Below the pieces are notes generated by a model, which worked only from the letters and a program-made list of their open reading frames with translations, was not told where the DNA came from and did no database searches. From Chrysomallon squamiferum (taxonomy: Eukaryota; Mollusca; Gastropoda; Neomphalida; Peltospiridae): a stretch of DNA of 62,000 nucleotides. This document shows, piece by piece, positions 53,028-62,000 of this stretch. The position numbers were made by a program, and so were the translations under genes. The stretch lies in assembly GCA_012295275.1 (NCBI GenBank), contig CM022665.1, positions 29,720,457-29,782,456 of the forward strand, given 5' to 3'. Position 1 is the stretch's first letter, and every line of letters begins with the position of its first letter.

Positions 53028-53560
53028 TCAAGTATCAAAATCAAGAACTTCAAATTTTGAGATTTTCTGTAATCCGCATAGTGAGGCTGCAGCATAATCC
53101 ACAACACCTTTTCCCTTACAAGTAATTTTACCAACATTTTTATCATTACCAGCTCTTCCGTTTAAAATATACATATAGTTATTTTTACAAAATTCAATAA
53201 GTTTATATCCATGACTATTTGGCTTACCAGTACCCTGACTTTTTCTTTCTAGAGAAATTCCTAAATTTAGCAGATTGCTTGGATCGTTCATAAAATTAAA
53301 TAACTCATCTAAAAAATCTATCATGTTAACTGGTTCATTATTACATATTACATAATCTGGGAGTCTCTGTGTTCTCCATTTCTCTTATTTGTGTATATTG
53401 TATAACCTGATATTTCTACCGTATCAGTATCATCAAGTTCTACTAAACACAAAATATCATACTGATTAAAACAAAACAAAATCGTGTATAGAGTTTAGTT
53501 TTCAGGCCACAGAGATTTAAAAATACAATATTTTCAGAGTCAGAAGTGTTAACTGTGTGA
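53028..53560 (-). pseudogene. Endonuclease domain remnant of the retrotransposon
   Basis: Fragments include an opening VFLNLCGLKTKL segment, a YDILCLVELDDTDT-like piece just downstream in another frame, and near the end LIEFCKNNYMYILNGRAG and GKGVVDYA, matching the order of APE-type endonucleases of LINEs. At least one frameshift separates the pieces. Confidence 0.7.
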
Positions 53561-53849
53561 CAGTGCTGGTTCGATACTTGAGTCAGTTCATCTTGATTGT
53601 CGCCAGTGTCGACCCTGCGGCTGATCCAGGCACGCTCTTCAGTGGGCGAGGTGTAACTGCAGGGTCGCTGGTTCGGATTTACAATCTGTGGGGTGCAAAT
53701 GTTCGATGCGTTATGTCTACCTTGTGTTTGACACAGTTGTGTGTTTATATAATACAACTGCAGTCTCAGTTTGCTACTGGTTAAGCTTTCGGATTTAAAT
53801 TTGTATATATACTGGGATCGTATACAGATAGAGACTTTCGCAGAGCTGA

Positions 53850-54480
53850 TTGTGGACGTTTACAACAACAGCAGCAACAACAACAACAACAAAACTAATA
53901 CTACTACTAATAATAACAACAATAATTAGTCTTCTATTTAATTCTAATTCTCTGAAGATGTCTTCGCAGAGTTATCCCAGACCGCGCCGTCAGGTTACAG
54001 TGAACAGAAACAGATTTCAAATGGTTGATTCACAAAACATTGTCATAATAAACTTGACATAATAAACATGCAGTGATAAACTGTGGAAGAATATTAGTGT
54101 AACTAATTACTAGGATCTTCTTCTTCATTTTTTTCTCTTTTTTTTTTTTTTTTTTTTCGTGGAGGGCGGTGTATCCTAAACGTAGGAATGTTGTTTCTTT
54201 AAACAATTCATTACAAGTAACCTTAAGCTACTTTTCTTTTGGCGTAACAAACTACATATACACGATTTATAGATGATTTATTCAGCAAATTATTACAATG
54301 GTTGATATACAGAAAAAAATATGACGTTAATGCTCATAGATCAGTCAGGTAATCTCAATTTAATCAGTTGCACTCTGCAACGATTATTCTCTTAAGAAGT
54401 TAGTGAAATACAAAAACACTGCGGGTTTTTGGCGCCGCGAAAATGAGCAAGTGACGAGAGACTTGAGTTAGATGACATCC
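53850..54480. other. Unique and low-complexity sequence right of the retrotransposon
   Basis: CAA repeats at about 53868-53892, a T run at about 54138-54157, and TTGGCGCCGCGAAAA at 54429-54443. No gene seen. Confidence 0.5.
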
Positions 54481-54780
54481 ACTCAAATCAACAAGTCTGG
54501 AAACTTTCTCGAGAGGAACTGAACCCGCTGATCATTAGAATGCCAATTAATCGCCGTGACCAATCGGCCTGGTTGACGGCTTGATCGAAATAATGAAGAG
54601 ACGACGGTCACGGAATTGAAAGAAGCCGTAACGAGAAAGATACATAGCGCACATGTGCGAATCTCTTTGATTTTCAGAGACAGATTTCGATTCGCGGTCC
54701 TCGGAAATCGCATGATGAATAGACTTAATCTTGGAGTCCAAACTAAATCGTAGTTGTCAAGATTCATCAAGTCTGAAAAC
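54480..54780. other. Less AT-rich unique segment, candidate non-coding element
   Basis: About 300 bases without simple repeats and visibly richer in G+C, including CCAATTAATCGCCGTGACCA and several CGG/CCG motifs. Overlapping minus-strand ORFs exist (54770-54483 and 54741-54547) but have no splice context or similarity I recognise. I lean to a conserved non-coding element over an exon. Confidence 0.3.
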
Positions 54781-54896
54781 TAGTACACTCTAAAGTGTAA
54801 AACTTTAGTATATCAAAGAATCCATTCTAATAGTACATCAGAACATGCAGTACATTCTTACTATCACACAAACATAGAAACATTTACCCAGACAAA

Positions 54897-55050
54897 TACA
54901 CACACACACACACACACACACATACATACATACATACATACATACATACATACATACATACATACATACATAAATACATAAATACATACATACATACATA
55001 CATACATACATACATAAATAAATACATACATACATAAATACATACATACA

Positions 55051-55082
<32 letters not shown>

Positions 55083-55242
55083 CATACATACATACATAAA
55101 TACATACATACATACATACATACATAAATACATACATACATATACATACAATACATACATACAAACATACATACATAAATACATACATACATACATACAT
55201 ACATACATACATACATACATACATACATACATACATACATAA

Positions 55243-55275
<33 letters not shown>

Positions 55276-55415
55276 TACATACATACATACATACATACAT
55301 ACATACCTGTATGCATAGATTCATACATACATAGATACATATAAACACATACATACATACGCACATACGTACATTACAGATAGATACACACATACATACA
55401 TGCATGTATAGCCTA
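54897..55415. repeat. (CATA)n tetranucleotide array, about 0.5 kb
   Basis: Begins with (CA)n at 54897-54921, then CATA units with scattered AATA and TATA variants to about 55415. The three overlapping minus-strand Met-Tyr-Val-Cys ORFs of up to 187 codons are artefacts of a tetranucleotide read with period 12. Confidence 0.95.
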
Positions 55416-56009
55416 CAGGCATAAAACACTGTACCCTTCACACACATTTACATTCATAGACACCAACACATCTGCACACAACAATGTCTGTCTCTACGCA
55501 AACTGCGTCATTAGTTACATTTTTAGAATGACTCGAGATTCTAAATATCATTAATCCGCTAATAAAATAAAATAAAAACCTGTGTTGTTTTTAGCCAGCA
55601 GTGCTTCGTTTCTTACATAACTGCTTCGTAAGTCAATGGCAGTGTAATAGTCTTACTTGCGATGTTGTTAAAAAATATTCATATTCATTACTGAGACGTG
55701 ATTATTTTATCGATTTTTTCTGACGAGATATATTCTTTTGTAATCAAACCTGATATGGATTTAACTTTATGATTATAACTTGAAATGTCATCTCTCGTAG
55801 AGAGCTAAAAATCAATGAGATTTTATATTTATCAAAATACCTCTCTTGTGCAGAAAGAGTTTTTGAATATTGTAATTTTTCTACGGTGCAGTTCGAAAAG
55901 GTATACAGAACAGAATGTAACTTCCGTAATGTTCACAGATAAAAATAGGTACAATGGGCATCCTTTTCTATTGTCATAACTGTTGTAGTAGTTGTTGATA
56001 TTGTTTAAT

Positions 56010-56130
56010 AGCAGTAGCAGCAGCAGCAGCAGCAGAAGTAGTAGTAGTGGTAGTAATGACAGAGGTATTATTATTATTATTATTATTACTGTAGCGTTCC
56101 TATTCTTTTTTTTATCATCATCTTCTTCTT

Positions 56131-56161
<31 letters not shown>

Positions 56162-56190
56162 TTATTTTTATTATTATTATTATTGGTCTG
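56010..56190. repeat. (CAG/TAG)n, (ATT)n and (CTT)n blocks
   Basis: AGCAGC-type repeats at about 56012-56035, TAG repeats to about 56055, ATT at 56067-56088, and CTT repeats at about 56121-56160. Overlapping Ser-rich ORF rejected as compositional. Confidence 0.85.
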
Positions 56191-56699
56191 TGGCTGTACT
56201 TCAGGTGTGAACGTATGTTGTTGTCTTATTTTTCTGTTGTTTTGGGGTTTTTTTTAAACTTCTGAAACGTATACGCGTATCTTTGAACACAATACATCAG
56301 ATGTCACTGGACCCTCCATACTGCATGTAATTTTTAAAATAATTTATAAGAAAAACACCTTTGTCGCCATGGCAACTTTAATCAGTTCTTGTTATTTGTT
56401 GTCATCATTTTTTTTTTTTCCTCTTAATCTTCTTCAGACCTACTTCTTCTGTGATACGTTGTAAAAAATAATCAATATGTTTTATTTGCAAAAAAAAAAA
56501 AAAAAAAAAAAAAAAGGCGGTGACGTATAACGTGACATTTGAAAACTCATTAACAATCACGATTTTAACATTAGTTAATTTATAAATAAAATCATTTTAC
56601 TTTGAAACATTGCAGTTTTCAGTTGCAGGTTAATGAAGACCATTAACGTTTGTAGTTTATGGATTTAAAGATGAGTTATTACTCCACAGACTTGTATTA

Positions 56700-56871
56700 T
56701 AAACCATTGTTCTTCGGCTAGTCGGTGAAAGCCCAAACGAACTCGAATAAAGATGGCGGCGTTCAGGTTATTACGTTATTTTGACGCCCACAACTAGTTA
56801 TAAATGATCTTTCCTACAACGTAGATTTAATTTTACGATAACTTACTGACGCAAACAAATCCTGTTCCCAG
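56700..56871 (+). promoter_or_regulatory. Candidate promoter/first exon with YY1-type motif
   Basis: AAAGATGGCGGCGTTC at 56749-56764 matches the vertebrate YY1 promoter motif AAGATGGCGGC, which often overlaps a start codon close to a transcription start. CCCAG|GTAAAT, a consensus donor, follows at 56871/56872. The ATG at 56753 opens only a 14-codon frame that stops before the donor, so the exon would be untranslated or the motif incidental. No downstream exon is visible in the window. Confidence 0.3.
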
Positions 56872-58530
56872 GTAAATGTTAGATCTAAATGATCCTCTAG
56901 ATATTTAGAAATTTCTTTGGTGACATATGATGTATAGGCAGATCAAAGATTTTATAAAAAATAAAAAATAAGGCGCTTGAAATGAGTTCCATTATAAATA
57001 ATGATAATAATAATGATGATGATGACTACAACAACAACAATAATAATAATACCATCGATTAAAAAGGTAATAATAAGTGGATCAGTTGGTAAAATTTGAG
57101 GTCATATTCATCAGAGAATTTTCATTTTTACGCTTAATTGCGGTCGGTGTAAAAATAGACCTAGTAGATAAAATGAGAGATATAATTAGATAGACAGACA
57201 GCTAGATACATAGTCAGATAGATATATAGGCAGGCAAATACTTAGATAGAAAGAGACAAATAGGCTGACAGACAGACTGACAACAGACATGTCGATAGAT
57301 CGATAGACAAACAAACAGCTATATATATATTTATAGACTGGTAATCGGAGACAGAGAGAGAGAGAAAGAGAGAGACTCGGTATTTTAAACTATGAGTCTA
57401 TATTATATTTGTTGTATCGGTATTCTGCATGTTAAAGATTTAACATATTATTTTAGAAGAAAGTTAATTTCGTGACGTCTGCTGTTGGGAGTCATAACAC
57501 TACGGATGTAATTATAACTGACTGCAGTCTCATTTGACAGGTACCGGCAACAATGTAATCAGCGGTGTAACTGACGTCATTTTCTATTAGTTAAAGACAA
57601 GTAAAAAAAAATATACATCTTATCTTGACCACAGAAGTTACTAATTAACTTTTCAGAATCCAGATATGTTCATTTTCTGGGAAAAGATTATCAAAAGAGC
57701 TAAGCAAAAATATACGTAAATACACGACTGTTCAGTTTTTTATGTTCATCACTGGTACTTGCTTTCATTTGTATACTTATGTTCCAAAGGCTAGAGGATA
57801 TATATATGGGCACTTGTTATCTATGAGGTTTAATATATTTATGTTCTTAATACTGAAGGTAGTGTTTTATATGTATATTCGATTGATATACTATTATTAT
57901 TATTATTATTTTTTTTTTTTTTTTTTTTTTTATTGTTGTTTTCTTAGTTTCTGTCTTTAATAATTTTATTATTTCCTCTTCAGTTTTAATATTATATATT
58001 TATATTTGTTTAATTACTTCTATTTTCCAAACACCTTTACAATTTGTTCATTAGTTATACTGTTGCTGGTTATGGCTAACTTCATTATAACTGTCTGTCC
58101 TCCTGAATTAAATTCTTATGTATCATTAACTTCACTATAATATTTCACGTAAAACTAAATATTTTTATCTTCGTATTAGTAATGTAAAATGTTTTAACTC
58201 AGATTTATTCAGTGTGAAAGACTGTTCCCTGACATTGTTAAGACTGCTCGTGTTTTTAGTGCTTGAAACGAAGTATGACATTGATTTGTAATACAGACAG
58301 CTCCATTAAAACTGTTTGTGGGCGATCGTTCATGTAACAGAATTAATTTAAAAAAAATATATTAAAATAAAAAAATATATTATATATAGATTCAGAATCA
58401 AATTGTTTATTTGTTTGTTTGCTTTGTTATATCCTCCTTGTCTCTTATTTATGTTGAATAATTTTATAGCTGAATGTTTTATCAGCGTATTGCCAGTTAG
58501 TTCATTCTCTTTTTGTTGTTATTCATCTTT

Positions 58531-58534
<4 letters not shown>

Positions 58535-58565
<31 letters not shown>
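58535..58565. repeat. (AAT)n array
   Basis: About ten AAT units. Confidence 0.9.
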
Positions 58566-59402
58566 GCAATTATTAGCACTGTTGTTATTGTTGTCATCGT
58601 AGTCATCGTTGTCGTCGTCGTAATGAGGTTATGGATTTTCGTGGTTATTTTATTTTTCATCAGGGAGAGAATCAGAATTCCAGATTTTGTTTCAGTGATT
58701 TTATTATATAATTCATATAAAATATTGCCAAGGGTTTACTCTTCGAAGATTTTATTATCTTATTACTTAATTTGCTTCCCGTTGTAATTTAATTTAACCA
58801 ACAAAGTAAATTTTCATTCGTTTATTTTTTATTGCTTGCGTTATTTGGTAGCATCACGTTCATGGTCACTATGGTCGTCGACATCGTCAACATCTTCATC
58901 GTCATCATCGTTATTATTATTATTATTATCATTATTACTGCTGTTCTTACAGATACAGTAATAAGCCAAAACGTGCATTACTAAATATAATATAATAAAT
59001 ATTTTAATGTCCGAGATGGACTGCCATGTTATGTACAGAAATTAAAAACGTATCTCTTTTATTAGAGAGCTGGAAACAGATACTTCCACCATTAGCTATC
59101 CGGAAACGGTTTCATGTACAGCGTCGTGTCAACGATTTGTTTGTTTAATTACACCCAGACCTGAAAATCATTACTCACAGTCCATGTGAGAAACCGAATA
59201 CTAGTATCCTGTCGCAGATATGATATTTATTTACTATTAATACTATAACTACCACTGCTTTAATTGCTGCTCTTCGTGCTGATGCTGATGCTGTTGTCGC
59301 TGCTGATTTTTATTATACTCTAATTTATTACAGCTTACTTGCGTGTGCTGTTGGGTTCATATTAACAAAGCCATCATGCTAATTCAAAATTCTAGGCTGA
59401 TT

Positions 59403-59406
<4 letters not shown>

Positions 59407-59498
<92 letters not shown>

Positions 59499-59499
59499 T
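59407..59499. repeat. (CT)n followed by (AT)n
   Basis: About 34 CT units pass directly into about 12 AT units. Confidence 0.95.
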
Positions 59500-60115
59500 A
59501 TTTATTGTTATTTTTGTTTCTTTTTTTCTTTTTTCTGTTGATGTTTTGGGGTTTTTATTTGTTTTGTTTTTTGGGTTATTTTGTTGTTGTTGTCGCTCTC
59601 GGGTTACACCTCTTTATTACACAGTCTGGAAAAATAACAGTCAACAAATTCACATCATGAAGGTAATTGTAAATGTTTGTAACGTGACAGGCGAGATCTT
59701 AATATTTAGGCAACAAAAACTGGTCTCTTCGTCAGCGATAACATTCGGATGATATAAATGTTATTAAGACTGTGACAAAAACGGAATTGACTGAAAAGTT
59801 CACTGGCCTCAACGGACCATTGTGAGCTCCAATGATTATATGTTAACAGAGACAAACAGAAATTCCGCATTTCTCTTATTAAATTATCTTTGTCGGTAAA
59901 CCGTCATCTAATCAACTATTTGTCGATCCAGCTTCTTGTTGCGGCTCCAGAGAACACGGCGTACACAAACAAGTGAAGTTGCAAGTTGCCTTGAAATTGT
60001 GACAAAATGACCCAAAGGTAAAAAAAAAACAAAAAAAAAAAAAAAAAAAAACCCCCAGGTATATGAAATGTTCTTTAATTCAAAAAGAGGAATGAATAAT
60101 ATATAAACAAATTCT

Positions 60116-60300
60116 TTGTTTTATTTTATTTTGTTTTATTTTTTATTTTATTTTATTTTTTTTAATTTTATTTTTTTATTTATTTTTTTTTTTTTTTGTT
60201 TTGTTTTTTATTTTATTTTTTTTTGTTTTATTTTTTTTTATTTCATTATTTTTTTTTTTTATTCCTTCTTTTATTCAATCATTCTTTTTGTTTTTTGATA
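60116..60300. repeat. T-rich (TTTTA)n low-complexity tract
   Basis: Irregular TTTTA/TTTA units with long T runs. Phe-rich ORFs across it are artefacts. Confidence 0.85.
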
Positions 60301-61106
60301 TATGGCATTACATAAATATCGAAATAGTGGTTTCTTTGTTTCCTTTTGCCTTTTGCTGCTATTTCTTTTTAACTGTTTTTCTTCCCCTTCCCCAGTTTTG
60401 AGAAGCAGTCATGGTAACAGCAGTAGTAACTGTAACAGTAGTAGTAGAACGAGGAGTAACAGCAGCAGTAGCAGTAGCAGCAGTAAATTTAACAGCAATA
60501 ACAAATAAATAAATAAATAAATAAAGGTACTCATCAAGATATGAGTTTTTCAGGCGACGTCCATTCGGTCTGAAAGAAATTTTTAGTATGTCTTCCCATC
60601 ATTTCCCGCACATCGTGCATGCGCATTCTTATGAAAAAATCATAAAATCAAACCTGTGATAACGGAGTCAAAAGATGGAAGTATCTTCGTTTTAAAACCG
60701 CCTTCATTCTTTCAAAACCGCTGAAATATTTATGACCACCAATATGCTGTTGAGAGATTACATTTTATGGACGAGACCAATTTAGATTCGGAGTCCGTCA
60801 TTAAGATGCTCGGTTTACTGATAAAAATAATTATTAATTTTTAGCGCTCCAGGCTGTTACATGCCCTTACGTTTGCGTCATTGCACCAACTGCCGTCTTA
60901 TTTAATCACGGAGAATTATTCTCCTACACGACTGCAGTTATGCTATTTCCAAGTCTCTGTCGATTTTCCAGTGCGTGAGAGCTACGATGAAACATCGAAA
61001 AAAGCACGAAGTAACAGTAAGTGTTAAGAAGCACGCTAAATTGATATACTTGTATACACAAGACGTAAACGCTAATGGATGTAACCAGCGAAATATGACC
61101 ATTAAA

Positions 61107-61110
<4 letters not shown>

Positions 61111-61148
<38 letters not shown>
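61111..61148. repeat. (TG)n dinucleotide tract
   Basis: About 19 uninterrupted TG units. Confidence 0.95.
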
Positions 61149-61150
<2 letters not shown>

Positions 61151-61881
61151 ATAATAAGAAAAACAAGACGATGAAAAAAAGATAAGCTAAAAGCATCAGA
61201 AAAATCATTTTTGATGTATGGTATTTTAATTTGTTTTCTCCTTTGTTTTTTCTTCTTGTTGATTCTGAAAGGAAATTACACATTAACAATGCACAAACCG
61301 AGATGATAATTATTATTTAACTTTTTTTGAAAATGCTGTGCATTTGTTATTGTTTTCTACATATATATTAAAAAAAAAAATTGTTTCTGAAGTTCAGTGT
61401 CGTATTTTCGAATCAGTTGTAGTTTAGGGTTAAAAAAAACAATTAAAGAATGTATCACCTATATCAACAATGTCACGAAAACATCAACAACAACAGCAAT
61501 TACAACTACATCTACAACAACAACACAATACTACTAATAATAACAATAGCAATAATAACAAACAACATCAGTAAGAAGAAGCAGCATTTGAAGAAGAAGT
61601 TAAAATACTACGAATAAAGATTTTCGTATTTTATTCTTATTAACGGTAATAATGTAATATATTTTTATACTGATATGGTGATACCATGTATAACATAATA
61701 CAGTAGAATTTATTAACATGTCGTGCTTACACTATAGTTTTATGTACATCAAAGACTTAAATGCTGCTTAGAAAGTGTTCAGAATAAAAACGTTCTTGAA
61801 TAATTAATGATGACAATAATGTCGTTACCGACTAAAAAATAATTTATTTACGAATCAATGCTTGTGCTGCTTTGATGTCTC

Positions 61882-61923
<42 letters not shown>

Positions 61924-62000
61924 CAGGAAAGAAATTGATTTCAGACAACAATATCATTTGATTGTCATAGTGTGGAAATACTGAATTTGTATATGTGTAT

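Larger units (their letters stand above)
50741..53760 (-). mobile_element. CR1-like non-LTR retrotransposon, decayed
   Basis: Read on the minus strand from about 53760 to 50741 the element has, in order, an N-terminal segment, an APE-type endonuclease, a reverse transcriptase and a C-terminal region. It ends with TGAGTGTAAATAAA and then (AGTTC)3 at 50756-50741, the short-repeat 3' tail typical of such elements instead of poly-A. Frameshifts and stops break every domain, so it is inactive. The 5' end and target duplication are not resolved, and the family name is inferred from domain style. Confidence 0.85.
55420..62000. other. Right-hand region without recognisable genes
   Basis: No exon with similarity and consistent splice sites was found on either strand. 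Apart from the listed repeats there are A and T runs (56490-56515, 57909-57932, 60010-60053, 61882-61923), a GATA/CAGA-type patch near 57180-57310, full TGACGTCA at 57572-57579, and ordinary AT-rich unique sequence. Confidence 0.5.

Noticed and set aside
54838-55447. Three minus-strand Met-Tyr-Val-Cys ORFs of 152-187 codons
   Set aside because: Direct translation of the (CATA)n tract in three frames.

Overview
The window is AT-rich animal nuclear DNA with spliceosomal introns (GT..AG), long simple-sequence repeats and decayed transposons. The two genes that can be reconstructed are a SEL1L/HRD3 orthologue and an ANKRD63-like ankyrin gene. Together with a CR1-like non-LTR retrotransposon ending in short pentanucleotide repeats, they suggest a lophotrochozoan, most likely a mollusc. 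Species level cannot be read from this sequence. No bacterial, viral or CRISPR-type system is present.

Layout. Positions 2-232 (+) look like the last coding exon of a gene entering from the left. About 0.3-11.3 kb is intergenic DNA with a hairpin-bearing 34-36 bp minisatellite and many microsatellites. SEL1L fills 28.6-14.18 kb on the minus strand. Its 19 coding exons join in frame to 1053 residues, preceded by a candidate untranslated first exon, with an AT-rich 3' flank down to about 11.3 kb. 28.7-33.6 kb is intergenic. The ANKRD63-like gene lies on the minus strand in three coding exons (46914-46750, 37277-37100, 34565-33631; 425 residues) with a 9.5 kb first intron. Upstream of it lie a diverged ~66 bp tandem repeat (47.56-48.04 kb), a Tigger/pogo-like DNA transposon remnant (49.09-49.55 kb) and a decayed CR1-like retrotransposon (50.74-53.76 kb, minus). 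From 53.8 kb to the end there is no clear gene, only microsatellites, a 0.5 kb (CATA)n tract and one candidate promoter/first-exon region near 56.75 kb.

Function. SEL1L is the ER-membrane adaptor of the HRD1 ubiquitin ligase in ER-associated degradation. This copy has the signal peptide, Sel1-like repeats and C-terminal membrane segment. It lacks the fibronectin type II domain of the vertebrate protein and instead carries a ~377-residue acidic Q/H-rich segment encoded by one exon. Its stop codon lies inside a consensus splice donor. The ANKRD63-like protein is a four-ankyrin-repeat scaffold with a Ser/Lys-rich tail; its biochemical role is not known to me. The two genes share strand but nothing suggests joint regulation.

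Most unusual observation: the minisatellite arrays in ANKRD63 intron 1 (45.69-46.75 kb) appear to be tandem copies of the 3' end of coding exon 1 plus its splice donor. A repeat unit matches the real junction at 25 of 27 positions. One difference is synonymous and the other turns the donor GT into AT.
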